The notes beneath the pieces are model-generated. The model did not search any database. It was not told where the DNA came from and saw nothing but the letters and a program-made list of their open reading frames with translations. A DNA stretch of 64,000 nucleotides. Source: Streptomyces sp. MH60. Its GTDB lineage: Bacteria > Actinomycetota > Actinomycetes > Streptomycetales > Streptomycetaceae. The stretch is from assembly GCF_002939385.1 (NCBI RefSeq), contig NZ_MULI01000013.1:1-64000 (forward strand), read 5' to 3'. Shown here in pieces: positions 7,516 to 18,289 of this stretch (the first letter of the stretch is position 1; every line of letters begins with the position of its first letter). The position numbers and the translations under genes were made by a program.

Positions 7516-10163
7516 GCGGAACCTCCGATCAGGGTGAGGAAGGCGTCCTCCAGGCGGCGGTGCGGACCGACCGACGCCACGGGCACGTCGAGCCGGACCA
7601 GTTCGGCGACCAGGCCGGACGCGGTGCCGCCGGGGTCGAGGCGGACCAGGAGCCCGTCCTCGGTGTGCACGACGGAGGCCACGCCGGGCAGGGCGGCGAC
7701 CTTGTCCACGAGCGGTTCGTCCACGGGCAGGCCGGTGCCGACGAGGAGGGTGTCGCCCGAGCCGATGATCTCGGCGACCGGGCCCGCCTGGACCAGCCGG
7801 CCCCGGTCCATGACCACGAGGTGGGTGCAGGACTGCTCGACCTCGGCCAGCAGGTGGCTGGAGACGATCACGGTGCGCCCGGCCGCCGCGTAGCGGATCA
7901 TCACCTCGCGCATCTCGCGGATCTGCGGCGGGTCCAGGCCGTTGGTCGGTTCGTCGAGGATGAGGAGGTCGGGCAGGCCGAGCATGGCCTGGGCGATGGC
8001 GAGGCGCTGGCGCATGCCCTGGGAGTAGGTGCGCACCGCGCGGGCGAGCGCGTCGCCGAGACCGGCGATCTCCAGGGCCTCGTCCAGGTGGGCGTCCTCG
8101 GGCGGGCGGCCCGTCGCCCGCCAGTACAGCTCCAGGTTCTCCCGGCCCGACAGGTGCGGCAGGAAACCCGCGCCCTCGACGAAGGCGCCGACCCGGGACA
8201 GCACCGGGGCACCGGGCCGGATGGCCTGGCCGAAGACCCTGACCTCGCCGTCGTCCGGTGTGATCAGGCCCATCAGCATCCGCAGGGTGGTCGTCTTGCC
8301 CGCACCGTTGGGCCCGAGCAGACCGAGCACCTGCCCCTTCTCCACACGGAACGACAGCTCCCGCACCGCGTACCGCTCGGCGGACCCGGCGTAGCGCTTG
8401 CTCAGGCCGGTGATCTCCAGGGGTACGTCGGCCAGGGCGGGGTCGGGGGCGGGCGCGGCGGTGCGGCGGCGGGCCGTCCACAGCAGGGCGAGGGCGACGG
8501 CGGCACCGGCCAGGGGCAGCCACCACACCCACGCGGGCAGCGGGGCGGCGGCGGTCGTCACGCCGGGGGCGGTCGGCACCTTCAGATCGCCCTTGAGGGA
8601 GACGGTGTACGTCGCCGGGGCGGCCGGGGAGGCGTACCCGAGGTCGGTGGAGGCGAGGACCAGGCGCAGCCGGTGGCCCTTCTCCACCTCGTGGTCGATC
8701 GCCGGGAGGGTGACCGTCACGTCCCGGCCGGCCTTGGCGCCCTCGACGCGGAGGGGGGCGACCAGCTGGGAGGGGAGCACGGGCGACGTGCCGCCGGGGC
8801 CGACGTCGTACACCTTGGCGAACAGGACCGCGTCCTCGGTGGTGGAGCGGACGTGGACGGTGGCCGTCGGGGAGCCGGTGATCCGCAGGTCGTCGCCGAC
8901 CGGGGCGGACTCGAAGGCGGCGTACTGGCCGGGGAAGTCCAGGGAGATCCCGACGCCGAGCGAGGAGAGCTGGGAGAGTCCGCCGGCGCCGCCGATGCCG
9001 GGGAGGGCGGAGACGGCGGGCGGGCTGGCCCCGGCGGGGTTGTCGACGCTCTGCTCGCGGCCGCGCAGGGGCACGGAGCGCTGCCCGTTCGCCAGGCCCG
9101 GGTAGTGGTCGGCGCTCGCGCCGCGCAACTGGGCCCGGCCGTCGGTGGAGTCGACGCCTCCGGTGCGGCTGACGCGGAAGGCCGGGCCGGTGTCGGCGCC
9201 CTTGTCGTCCTTGAGGTAGCGGTCGAACCAGTCGTCGACGCGTGCCTGGACGCGGTCGCCCTCCATGTCGCCGCCGTCGTGCCCGCCCGCGATCCAGTCG
9301 ACGTCGACGGGCGCGCCGTTGGCCCGGATCGCCTTCGCCGCGGCGTCGGCCTGGCCGAGCGGGAACAGGGAGTCGGTCTGGCCCTGCGTCAGCAGGGTGG
9401 GCACCTTGACGCGCTCGCCCACCGCCTGCGGGCTGCGCTCCGCCAGGAGCTTCACGGCCTCGGCGTCGGGTGTGCCGGACTCGGCGACCCGCTGGTACAT
9501 GCGGCACAGGTCGGCCTCGAACCGGGCGCAGCCGCCGCCGGAGTTGACGAAGATGCCGGCCCACAGCTTCTTGAAGACGCCGTCCGGGAACAGCGCGTCC
9601 GCCAGGTTCCAGTACGTGATCGCCGGGGCGACGGCGTCGACCCGGGTGTCGTGCCCCGCCGCGAGCAGCGCGACCGCGCCGCCGTAGGAACCGCCCGCGA
9701 CGCCGACCCGGGGGTCGCCGTCCTTGTCGAGCCGGACCTGGGGCTGCCGGGCGAGCCAGTCGATCAGCCGGGACACGTCGGCGACCTCGCCGTCCGGCGC
9801 GTTCAGCCCGATCTTCCCGGTGGACTCGCCGAAGCCGCGCGCCGACCAGGTCAGGACCGCGTACCCGTCCCTCGCCAGGTCCTCGGCCTGCTGCCGTACG
9901 TCGTCCTTGCTGCCGCCGAAGCCGTGCGCGAGCAGGACGGCCGGGCGGCGGCCGCCGGAGCCCGCCGTGAAGTACGAGGTGTCCAGGCGCACGCCGTCGC
10001 CCACCGCCATGACCCGGTCGGCGCGCCGCACCGGGGCCGGGTCGTCACCGGCGACGGCCGTCCACGTCCCGGCGCCGGCGAGCACGACGACGGCGGCCGC
10101 GGCGGAGAGCATCCGCCGCGGCCCCCGTAGCAGCCCTCGCACGCGGGGCAGTCGAAGATCCAT
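7512..10163 (-). CDS. Secreted CocE/S15-type hydrolase fused to an ABC ATPase
   Basis: An 883-residue two-part protein. Residues 19-38 are hydrophobic (signal anchor). Residues 50-330 form an alpha/beta hydrolase with a GGSYGG nucleophile elbow (Ser159), an Asp in GQTDSLFPL and a His in GGHDGGD. The X-Pro dipeptidyl-peptidase C-terminal beta domain follows (AVLFAKVYDVG). A helix near 542-565 (AWVWWLPLAGAAVALALLW) leads to a full ABC ATPase with Walker A GPNGAGKT (Lys623), signature YSQGMRQR and Walker B LLILDEPTNGLDP. The predicted layout is hydrolase outside, ATPase inside, joined by one helix. It is coupled to the permease at 6616-7515. One continuous frame with good codon use argues against a sequencing artefact. 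Export or processing of a peptide or ester is an inference. Confidence 0.88.
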   Translation of the reverse strand: MDLRLPRVRGLLRGPRRMLSAAAAVVVLAGAGTWTAVAGDDPAPVRRADRVMAVGDGVRLDTSYFTAGSGGRRPAVLLAHGFGGSKDDVRQQAEDLARDGYAVLTWSARGFGESTGKIGLNAPDGEVADVSRLIDWLARQPQVRLDKDGDPRVGVAGGSYGGAVALLAAGHDTRVDAVAPAITYWNLADALFPDGVFKKLWAGIFVNSGGGCARFEADLCRMYQRVAESGTPDAEAVKLLAERSPQAVGERVKVPTLLTQGQTDSLFPLGQADAAAKAIRANGAPVDVDWIAGGHDGGDMEGDRVQARVDDWFDRYLKDDKGADTGPAFRVSRTGGVDSTDGRAQLRGASADHYPGLANGQRSVPLRGREQSVDNPAGASPPAVSALPGIGGAGGLSQLSSLGVGISLDFPGQYAAFESAPVGDDLRITGSPTATVHVRSTTEDAVLFAKVYDVGPGGTSPVLPSQLVAPLRVEGAKAGRDVTVTLPAIDHEVEKGHRLRLVLASTDLGYASPAAPATYTVSLKGDLKVPTAPGVTTAAAPLPAWVWWLPLAGAAVALALLWTARRRTAAPAPDPALADVPLEITGLSKRYAGSAERYAVRELSFRVEKGQVLGLLGPNGAGKTTTLRMLMGLITPDDGEVRVFGQAIRPGAPVLSRVGAFVEGAGFLPHLSGRENLELYWRATGRPPEDAHLDEALEIAGLGDALARAVRTYSQGMRQRLAIAQAMLGLPDLLILDEPTNGLDPPQIREMREVMIRYAAAGRTVIVSSHLLAEVEQSCTHLVVMDRGRLVQAGPVAEIIGSGDTLLVGTGLPVDEPLVDKVAALPGVASVVHTEDGLLVRLDPGGTASGLVAELVRLDVPVASVGPHRRLEDAFLTLIGGSA

Positions 10164-10311
10164 GTGTCAACGGTACGGGCCACCGCCGACAACGGAGGCC
10201 GCCCCGGGGCTGAACCGGCGGCCCTCCCACGGACGTACGCGGCCGCCCTCGCGTACCACGGGCGCGGTAGGCCGGTCACGTCCCGGCGGACTGTCCCGCC
10301 CGCGCGGACCG

Positions 10312-11733
10312 TCACGGTCCGGCGGGCTCGCGGACGTCCTGCGGGACCGTCACCAGCCAGCGGGTGTCGCGGCGCGGGCGCAGGTACAGGGCCCAGTACA
10401 GGGTGGCGACGGCCGCGATGGAGCCGGTCAGCAGCAGGTGGCTCGCCTCCTGCCGGGTCAGGATGTAGGCGAGGACCACGATCAGCAGGACCGGCACCGC
10501 CGGCCACAGCGGCATGCGCCACGCGCGCGCGTGCCGGTGGGCACCGCGCCGGGACAGCAGGGCGGCCACCGCGACCAGCAGGTACATCGCGGTCACGGAG
10601 ACGCCGGTGACGCCGTACAGGGTGTCGAGGTTGACGTAGCACAGCGCGGCGCCCGGCACGCCGACGGCGAGGGTGGCGACCCACGGGGAGCCGAACCGGC
10701 CGAGCCTGGCGAAGAGCCCGTTGACCGGGGCGGGCCAGGCCTTGTCGCGGGCGGAGGCGAACAGGACCCGCGAGTTCTGGATGACCATGACGATGCCCGC
10801 GTTGATGATGGCGAGGGCCACGCAGAGGCTCACGAAGGTGCCGACGGCGGAGTTGGACCAGGCGGTGACCATGGCGCCGATGTCGCCGCCGGTCAGCTCC
10901 GTCAGGTCGGACGCGCCGAACGTGATGGCGACGACCGGGACCAGGATGATCACCGTGGAGATGGCGAGGGTGGCGAGCACCGTGCGGGCGACGTTGCGGC
11001 GCGGGTTCTCCAGTTCCTCGGAGAGGTAGACGGCGGTGGAGAAGCCCTGCGTGATGAAGAGGGCGATGGCGAGCCCGGAGACGACCAGCATGGCCGTCAC
11101 GGGGTCCGCACCGCCGTGGGCGCCGCCCACCTCCATCGACACGAGGCTGCCGGGGCCGCGCTCGGCGTGGGCGAAGCCCAGCACCGCGACGACGGCCGCG
11201 GCGATGACCTCCAGGACCAGGAAGACGCCGGTGATCCAGGCGTTGGCGCGCAGGTCGAGCAGGCCGGCGAGAGTGGCGAGCAGCATGACGCCGGCGCCCG
11301 CCAGGGAGGGGTCGAGGTGCAGGATCGGCTGGAGGTAGTCGGCCGTGCCCATGGCGATCACCGGGGGCACGATCATGACGACCAGCAGGGACAGTACGAA
11401 GACCAGCCAGCCCGCCAGGCGCCCGGCCATCGTCGACACCATGGCGTACTCGCCGCCCGCGCTGGGGACCAGGGTGCCCAGCTCCGAGTAGCAGAACGCC
11501 ACGGCGACACAGAGCACGGAGCCGATGGCGATGGTCAGCGCGGTGGCGGTGCCGAGCGAGCCGAAGAGGTCGGGGACGACCACGAACAGCGTGGAGGCGG
11601 GGGTCACGCACGACAGCGTCAGGAGCGTGCCGCCGACGACGCCGATGGAACGCTTGAGGGTCCTGGACTCCGGAGGTGCCGGTACGTCCGGGGGCGCGGC
11701 GGCGGTCTCGACGGGGCGGAGCGTGTCGGTCAT
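10312..11733 (-). CDS. APC-family amino-acid/polyamine permease
   Basis: A 473-residue transporter with about 12 hydrophobic helices. The N-terminal segment LKRSIGVVGGTLLTLSCVTPASTLFVVVPDLF and the following ELGTLVPSAGGEYAMV are typical of APC permeases; the latter contains the substrate-loop motif of helix 3. Members import amino acids or polyamines by proton or cation symport or exchange. The specific substrate cannot be read from the sequence. The start at 11733 has only a weak ribosome site. It is separated from msdA by a strong terminator, so it is probably transcribed alone. Confidence 0.87.
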   Translation of the reverse strand: MTDTLRPVETAAAPPDVPAPPESRTLKRSIGVVGGTLLTLSCVTPASTLFVVVPDLFGSLGTATALTIAIGSVLCVAVAFCYSELGTLVPSAGGEYAMVSTMAGRLAGWLVFVLSLLVVMIVPPVIAMGTADYLQPILHLDPSLAGAGVMLLATLAGLLDLRANAWITGVFLVLEVIAAAVVAVLGFAHAERGPGSLVSMEVGGAHGGADPVTAMLVVSGLAIALFITQGFSTAVYLSEELENPRRNVARTVLATLAISTVIILVPVVAITFGASDLTELTGGDIGAMVTAWSNSAVGTFVSLCVALAIINAGIVMVIQNSRVLFASARDKAWPAPVNGLFARLGRFGSPWVATLAVGVPGAALCYVNLDTLYGVTGVSVTAMYLLVAVAALLSRRGAHRHARAWRMPLWPAVPVLLIVVLAYILTRQEASHLLLTGSIAAVATLYWALYLRPRRDTRWLVTVPQDVREPAGP

Positions 11734-12047
11734 GGAGCGGTTCCGATCGACTCGTGCGGCGTGGTTCGCGAGGGAGCGCTATCGCCTCCGGAGGCTGGGT
11801 CGTACGTCGTTCTGTTTCGCTCCCGACGCCAGATGGAATCCCGACGAAAACCGCTGCGTCAATGGGTGTTTACCTACGGAAACCGTTGATCGCTACCGTG
11901 CATACATCTGGAAACAGCAGCATGCCCCTTGACGCAACGGGAGTTTGAGCCGTGCGGGAACCGTAGGGGGCGGGGCAAAAAAACCTGCCACGCACGAGGG
12001 TGCCGTGGTCCCGGTGGGACCACGGCACCCTGGGGGCGACAGAAATC
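11734..12047. other. Intergenic region between APC permease and msdA
   Basis: This 314-bp stretch has no credible gene. It is AT-rich in its middle part, holds the msdA terminator at 11997-12031, and must carry the permease promoter. An inverted repeat TGCGTCAA (11855-11862) / TTGACGCA (11929-11936) is present. Read on the minus strand, the left arm gives a TTGACG that could act as a -35 element, but no good -10 was found. Confidence 0.4.
11997..12031 (-). terminator. Strong terminator of msdA
   Basis: AGGGTGCCGTGGTCCC (11997-12012) and its exact complement (12016-12031) form a perfect 16-bp stem with a 3-nt loop, 17 bp after the msdA stop. On the minus strand a run of seven T follows about 15 nt later. 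Confidence 0.85.
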
Positions 12048-13550
<1,503 letters not shown>

Positions 13551-13564
13551 GACCGAGAACTCCT

Positions 13565-13924
13565 TCACAGATGGCGGCGACGGGTCCAGACGTGCCGTTG
13601 GTGCAGCTCACGCTGCTCGTGCTGCTCACGGGCCGGGGCCGGCGACGGTCGGGTCGCGGTCTCGGCCGTGACTCCATCCCACCAGCCGCGCGCCGCGGAC
13701 GCGCCCGACACTGTGTCTGCGGTTCGGGCGTCCGCGTAGACACGTGGGGCAGTGTGGGCGGCCCGCGCCGGGACGTGACGCGGGGACCTCCGGCGCGGAG
13801 CCGGTGCGAGCGGGGAGTTGGCGCTCGTGCCTCGCTCCTGCCAGGGCGAGGCCGCCTTCCCGCGCCGGAGGCGTTCGGTGGGGGAACCGGCGACCGGGCC
13901 GTGTGCCATCGGGTCGTGCGCCAT
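13565..13924 (-). CDS. Possible small gene coupled to msdA (unknown)
   Basis: A 119-codon frame starts at an ATG with a good ribosome site (AAGAAGGGAACG) and ends in a TGA that overlaps the msdA ribosome site, 14 bp before the msdA start. The first 30 codons (MAHDPMAHGPVAGSP..) show Streptomyces-like third positions. The rest is Arg/Ala/Pro-rich, low in hydrophobic residues and weaker in codon bias. No domain is recognised. It could be a real small protein, a translated leader, or chance. Confidence 0.3.
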   Translation of the reverse strand: MAHDPMAHGPVAGSPTERLRRGKAASPWQERGTSANSPLAPAPRRRSPRHVPARAAHTAPRVYADARTADTVSGASAARGWWDGVTAETATRPSPAPAREQHEQRELHQRHVWTRRRHL

Positions 13925-13987
13925 CGCGTTCCCTTCTTGCCCGCGCCCTTGCGTCACCCCGGTTTCTAGCCCCGCGCGTGCGGCCTG

Positions 13988-14015
13988 TCAATGTTTTGTC
14001 CGGACATTCGGACGA
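13988..14015 (-). promoter_or_regulatory. Candidate operator for msdA
   Basis: TGTCCGGACA (13997-14006) is a perfect 10-bp palindrome lying in a small AT-rich island (CAATGTTTTG) with another CGGAC immediately to the right. Its place about 440 bp upstream of msdA, or 70 bp upstream of the small frame, is compatible with a regulator site. The regulator is unknown. Confidence 0.35.
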
Positions 14016-14346
14016 CTTGATCCGGGTGGCGGTCCGGGAGCCGCCCGCGGGCGCACGAGCGGGCGTACGACCGGACGTACGGCGGAGCACGGCCGGCCGC
14101 CACAGTCAACGCGCCGCGCCTGAACGACGGCGTACGCCTGTGTGGCACTCGTGTCACAAAAGCGCCCTCCGGGTCACACATGTCACGCGCACGCAGGGCT
14201 TCCGTCACACCCGGGAACGGCCCCTGACCGCCCCTCACTCCGCGTCGTTCACCCGGAACAGGCTTGGTGATCGCCAGCGCAGCGCCCGGCCACCCCCGGC
14301 GGCCGTCCCCGGTCGCCGCCGCGGCGCGCGCAGGGAGGTGCAACGA

Positions 14347-14538
14347 GTGACCGACCGAAGGCTCTGGTCCTACAAGGACATCGCGGCCCACATCCACGTC
14401 CAGCCGGACACCGTGCGGTCGTACCGCAAGCACGGGCTGCTGCCCCCGCCGGACCACGTGGAGGGCGGAAAGCCGTACTGGTACGCGGACACGGTCCGGT
14501 CCTGGGTGGCGTCCCGTCCCCGCAACCGGAACAAGTAG
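14347..14538 (+). CDS. Small helix-turn-helix DNA-binding protein
   Basis: A 63-residue protein that is almost entirely one winged-helix/MerR- or AlpA-like DNA-binding domain. The pattern is LWSYKDIAAHIHVQPDTVRS, then YRKHGLLPPPDH, then WYADTVRSWVASRP. The GTG start has a GGGAGGTG ribosome site. It lacks an effector or dimerisation domain, so it may be a single-domain regulator like the small excisionase-type proteins common in streptomycetes. No phage genes are nearby. Confidence 0.75.
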   Translation: MTDRRLWSYKDIAAHIHVQPDTVRSYRKHGLLPPPDHVEGGKPYWYADTVRSWVASRPRNRNK

Positions 14539-14596
14539 CCCGGTCCGCCGGAAAACCGTTCTGTGCCCCACCGTCGCGTGGGGCACAGTGCCGTGC

Positions 14597-15169
14597 ATGG
14601 ACTTCTCCGTGAAACCCGTCCTCACCGGCGACAAGACCGTCCTGCGGCCGTTCACCGCGGGAGACGCCGACGCGATGTGGGAGATCATCAACGACCCCGA
14701 GGTCGTCCGCTTCACCTTCGAGCCGGCCACCGAACTCACCCTCGACGGGCTGCGCTCCTGGTACGGCGTGCGCACCGCCGATCCCGACCGGCTCGACCTG
14801 GCCGTCACCGACCGGGCCACCGGCGAACTCGTCGGCGAGGTGGTCCTGCACGAAGCGGACCCGGCGGCCCGCAGTTGCACCTTCCGCACCCTCGTGGGGC
14901 CCCGGGGCCGCGGTCGCGGGCTGGGCAGCGAGGCGACGCGGCTCATCGTCGGGCACGCCTTCGAGCAGGTCGGCCTGCACCGTGTCCAGTTGGAGGTCTA
15001 CGCCGACAACCCACGGGCCCGGCGGGTGTACGAAAAGGCCGGTTTCGTGGTGGAGGGCGTACGGCGGGAGGCTGCCCCGCGGAACGGCGCGTGGGTGGAC
15101 GAGGTGCTGATGGCGGTCCTCGACCACGAGTGGGCCGCGCGGGGCGCGACGCAGGTGGGGCGCAGGTGA
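14597..15169 (+). CDS. GNAT N-acetyltransferase (RimJ/RimL type)
   Basis: A 190-residue acetyl-CoA-dependent acetyltransferase. It begins with the usual TVLRPFTAGDADAMWEI, has the acetyl-CoA loop GPRGRGRGLGSEATRL (the Q/RxxGxG motif) and ends the core with NPRARRVYEKAGFVVEG. This subfamily includes ribosomal-protein acetyltransferases and aminoglycoside-type enzymes; the target is unknown. ATG at 14597 was chosen over the GTG at 14588. Neither has a ribosome site, so the mRNA may be leaderless. Confidence 0.88.
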   Translation: MDFSVKPVLTGDKTVLRPFTAGDADAMWEIINDPEVVRFTFEPATELTLDGLRSWYGVRTADPDRLDLAVTDRATGELVGEVVLHEADPAARSCTFRTLVGPRGRGRGLGSEATRLIVGHAFEQVGLHRVQLEVYADNPRARRVYEKAGFVVEGVRREAAPRNGAWVDEVLMAVLDHEWAARGATQVGRR

Positions 15170-15188
15170 CGGGCGAATCCCGCCTTTA

Positions 15189-15203
15189 TACCCCCTAGGG
15201 GTA
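15189..15203 (+). promoter_or_regulatory. CsoR-type copper operator
   Basis: TACCCC-CTA-GGGGTA is a perfect 6-bp inverted repeat with a 3-bp centre, 72 bp before copZ. It matches the G/C-tract palindrome that CsoR, the copper-sensing repressor of actinobacteria, is known to bind in front of copZ-copA operons. No csoR gene lies in the window. Confidence 0.85.
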
Positions 15204-15274
15204 AGGTGGAGTGAGTGGTCCGGGCCGGACCACGGGTACCCGCCCACGCACGTCCCCCGACGAGGAGTAACGAC

Positions 15275-15520
15275 ATGAGCGCCCAGACCGACACCACCCA
15301 GGGCTCCGTCACCACCACCGTCTACAAGGTGAGCGGAATGAGCTGCGGCCACTGCGAGGGCGCCGTCTCCGGCGAGATCTCCGAGATCGCGGGCGTCGGC
15401 TCCGTGCGGGCCGTCGCCGCCACGGGTGAGGTCACCGTCGTCTCCGAGGCCCCCCTCGACGACGCGGCCGTGCGCGCCGCCGTGGACGAGGCGGGCTTCG
15501 AGCTCGTCGGCCGGGTCTGA
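15275..15520 (+). CDS. copZ: Copper chaperone (heavy-metal-associated domain)
   Basis: An 81-residue cytosolic metallochaperone. It is one HMA domain with the metal-binding motif MSCGHC and the conserved C-terminal GFELVG. It carries Cu(I) to the P-type ATPase encoded immediately downstream (35-bp gap). The start at 15275 has a GAGGAG ribosome site. The CsoR-type palindrome upstream indicates induction by copper. Confidence 0.94.
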   Translation: MSAQTDTTQGSVTTTVYKVSGMSCGHCEGAVSGEISEIAGVGSVRAVAATGEVTVVSEAPLDDAAVRAAVDEAGFELVGRV

Positions 15521-15554
15521 GCCCGGCGCACCCACCGTCCCTGGAGTCCGGACC

Positions 15555-17834
15555 ATGACCAGCAGCCCCGCGGACACCCGTACCGCCGCGGACACCCGCA
15601 CCGCCGCGACGGCCGCCGCGCCCGGCCTCGCCGAGGTCGAGCTGCTCATCGGCGGGATGACCTGCGCCTCCTGCGCGGCCCGCGTCGAGAAGAAGCTCAA
15701 CCGCATGGACGGGGTGACCGCCACGGTGAACTACGCGACGGAGAAGGCCCGGGTCAGCCACCCGGCGACCACCCGGGTCGCCGACCTGATCGCCACCGTC
15801 GTGAAGACCGGGTACACCGCCGAGGAGCCCGCACCGCCCCCGGAGCCCTCGGACGAGGCCGGTCCCGGGGAGAGCGGCGACGATCCGGAGCTGTCGGGCC
15901 TCCGTCAGCGCCTGGTCGTCTCGGTGCTCCTCGCCGCCCCCGTGGTCCTGCTCGCGATGGTCCCGGTGCTCCAGTTCGACAACTGGCAGTGGCTCTCGCT
16001 CACCCTGGCCGCGCCCGTCGTGGTGTGGGGCGGGCTGCCCTTCCACCGCGCCGCCTGGACGGGCCTGCGGCACGGCGCGGCCACCATGGACACGCTGGTC
16101 TCGCTCGGCACGCTGGCGGCGTTCGGCTGGTCCCTGTGGGCACTGTTCTTCGGCGACGCGGGCATGCCGGGCATGCGGCACGGCTTCGACCTCACCGTCT
16201 CCCGCACCGACGGCGCCTCCGCGATCTACCTGGAGGCCGCCGCCGGGGTCACCGCCTTCCTGCTCCTCGGCCGCTGGCTGGAGGCCCGCTCCAAACGCCG
16301 CGCCGGGGCCGCGCTGCGGGCGCTGATGGAGCTGGGCGCCAAGGACGTGGCCGTCCTGCGGGATGGGCGCGAGGTGCGGATACCGGTGGCCCGGCTGGCG
16401 GTGGGCGACCGGTTCGTCGTACGGCCCGGCGAGAAGATCGCCACCGACGGCACGGTGACCGAGGGCGCCTCCGCCGTGGACACCTCCCTGCTGACCGGCG
16501 AGTCCGTGCCGGTGGACGTCACCGTCGGCGACGCCGTCACCGGCGCCACGGTGAACGCCGGGGGCCGGCTGGTGGTCGAGGCGACCCGGGTCGGCGCGGA
16601 CACGCGGCTGGCGCGGATGGCGAAGCTGGTGGCGGACGCGCAGAGCGGCAAGGCGCAGGTGCAACGGCTCGCCGACCGGATCTCCGGCGTCTTCGTGCCC
16701 GTGGTCCTGCTGATCGCGGTCGCCACCTTCGGCGGCTGGCTCGGCGCGACCGGTGACACGGTCGCCGCGTTCACCGCTGCCGTCGCCGTCCTGATCATCG
16801 CCTGCCCGTGCGCGCTGGGCCTCGCCACGCCGACCGCGCTGCTGGTCGGCACCGGGCGCGGTGCCCAGCTCGGCATCCTCATCAAGGGCCCGGAGGTGCT
16901 GGAGTCCACGCGGCGCGTCGACACGGTCGTCCTGGACAAGACCGGCACCGTCACCACCGGCCGCATGACCCTGCACGAGGTGTACGCCGCCGAGGGCACC
17001 GACGAGGAGGAGCTGCTGCGGCTCGCGGGCGCGGTCGAGCACGCCTCCGAGCACCCGGTGGCCCGCGCGGTCGCGGCCGGTGCCGAGGAACGGCTCGGCA
17101 CGCTGCCGGGCGTCGAGGACTTCGAGAACATCCCCGGACGCGGCGTGCGCGCCCGCGTGGAGGGCCGCCAGGTGGCCATGGGGCGCCTCTACGACACCCT
17201 GCCCCCCGAGGTCGCCCGGGCCGGGGACGAGGCCGAGAGGAAGGGCCGTACGGCCGTCGTCGTCGGCTGGGACGGCGAGGCGCGCGGGATCGTCGCCGTG
17301 GCGGACGCGGTCAAGGAGACCAGCGCCGAGGCGGTGGCCGGACTGCGCCGCCTGGGCCTGACCCCCGTCCTGCTGACCGGCGACAACCGCCGGGTGGCCG
17401 AGTCGGTCGCGGCGGCCGTGGGCATCGACGAGGTGATCGCCGAGGTGCTGCCCGAGGACAAGGTCGCGGTGGTGGAGCGGCTGCGGGCCGAGGGCCGTAC
17501 GGTCGCCATGGTCGGCGACGGCGTCAACGACGCGGCCGCGCTCGCCACCGCGGACCTCGGCCTCGCGATGGGCACGGGGACGGACGCGGCGATCGAGGCG
17601 GGCGACCTGACGCTGGTGCGCGGCGACCTGCGGGTGGCGGCGGACGCGATCCGGCTGTCCCGGCGCACCCTGGCCACGATCAAGGGCAACCTCGTGTGGG
17701 CCTTCGGCTACAACGTGGCCGCGCTGCCGCTGGCCGCCGCCGGGCTGCTGAACCCGATGATCGCGGGCGCGGCGATGGCCTTCTCCTCGGTCTTCGTCGT
17801 CACCAACAGCCTCCGGCTGCGCACCTTTCACTAG
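15555..17834 (+). CDS. copA: Cu(I)-translocating P1B-type ATPase
   Basis: A 759-residue copper efflux pump of the cytoplasmic membrane. It has one N-terminal HMA domain with GMTCASC (residues 34-40), eight predicted helices, the ion-path motif CPC (417-419), the phosphorylation motif DKTGT (Asp461), the SEHPVA nucleotide-site His, and [10 protein letters not shown] in the hinge. The helix-7/8 residues YN in AFGYNV and the MAFSS motif near the end fit Cu(I) specificity (P1B-1). It is cotranscribed with copZ. The presence of an HMA domain plus a separate chaperone is usual for actinobacteria. Confidence 0.95.
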   Translation: MTSSPADTRTAADTRTAATAAAPGLAEVELLIGGMTCASCAARVEKKLNRMDGVTATVNYATEKARVSHPATTRVADLIATVVKTGYTAEEPAPPPEPSDEAGPGESGDDPELSGLRQRLVVSVLLAAPVVLLAMVPVLQFDNWQWLSLTLAAPVVVWGGLPFHRAAWTGLRHGAATMDTLVSLGTLAAFGWSLWALFFGDAGMPGMRHGFDLTVSRTDGASAIYLEAAAGVTAFLLLGRWLEARSKRRAGAALRALMELGAKDVAVLRDGREVRIPVARLAVGDRFVVRPGEKIATDGTVTEGASAVDTSLLTGESVPVDVTVGDAVTGATVNAGGRLVVEATRVGADTRLARMAKLVADAQSGKAQVQRLADRISGVFVPVVLLIAVATFGGWLGATGDTVAAFTAAVAVLIIACPCALGLATPTALLVGTGRGAQLGILIKGPEVLESTRRVDTVVLDKTGTVTTGRMTLHEVYAAEGTDEEELLRLAGAVEHASEHPVARAVAAGAEERLGTLPGVEDFENIPGRGVRARVEGRQVAMGRLYDTLPPEVARAGDEAERKGRTAVVVGWDGEARGIVAVADAVKETSAEAVAGLRRLGLTPVLLTGDNRRVAESVAAAVGIDEVIAEVLPEDKVAVVERLRAEGRTVAMVGDGVNDAAALATADLGLAMGTGTDAAIEAGDLTLVRGDLRVAADAIRLSRRTLATIKGNLVWAFGYNVAALPLAAAGLLNPMIAGAAMAFSSVFVVTNSLRLRTFH

Positions 17835-18188
17835 TTCGCATTTCACGCAGGTCGAGGGGCTGCGCCTCTGGAGTCCGGCACGCGCCTCACATAAGCTCTT
17901 CACAAGGCTCGCGCATCTTCCTTACGCTTGAGTCCCGCGCGACGTACGGGGCTCTTGCGCACCTAACGGACATATGCAAGAGACGCAGATCACAGTGATG
18001 CGAACGTAACCATCGAAGGGGTTCGAAGGTCTAAGTTGGCGATGTCAGGCAGCGTCTTGGGGGGCGCCACCTGGCATCTGGGGATGTCTTGGGGGACTTT
18101 CCCAGAGCTGCGTTGCCGGGACACGTACGCCGGGAAGCTTTGAGCGGCCCACCCGGGCGTGCGCTGTCCCGGCAGACCGCACGGCAAG

Positions 18189-18245
18189 CACCACCAGCAC
18201 GACACCAGGCACCACCAGCACCACCAGCACCACCAGCACCACCAG
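18189..18245. repeat. Tandem repeat of CACCACCAG
   Basis: Four perfect head-to-tail copies of CACCACCAG occupy 18210-18245. One more copy at 18189-18197 is separated from them by a degenerate 12-bp unit. It is the only such repeat seen in the window and is likely to vary in copy number between strains. Confidence 0.85.
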
Positions 18246-18289
18246 TACGACACAGCGAATTCAGGCGCTGTCCTCACAGACGCCCGGCC

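Larger units (their letters stand above)
13551..14346. other. Leader and promoter region of msdA
   Basis: Apart from the doubtful frame at 13565-13924, no gene is supported across these 796 bp. The sequence is a likely promoter and leader for msdA. It contains the perfect palindrome TGTCCGGACA (13997-14006), followed by further CGGAC repeats (to about 14024). Confidence 0.45.

Noticed and set aside
6616..9564. A 982-codon frame on the minus strand reading through the hydrolase-ABC gene into the permease
   Set aside because: Only its last 299 codons (from 7515) are the real permease; the earlier part is an out-of-frame reading of the fusion gene.
7560..10130. An 856-codon plus-strand frame
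   Set aside because: Antisense to the hydrolase-ABC fusion, no domain, Gly/Val/Ala-rich composition.
14347..14538. The small HTH protein as an excisionase marking an integrated element
   Set aside because: No integrase, attachment-site repeat or tRNA gene was seen nearby, and the surrounding genes are core metabolic genes.
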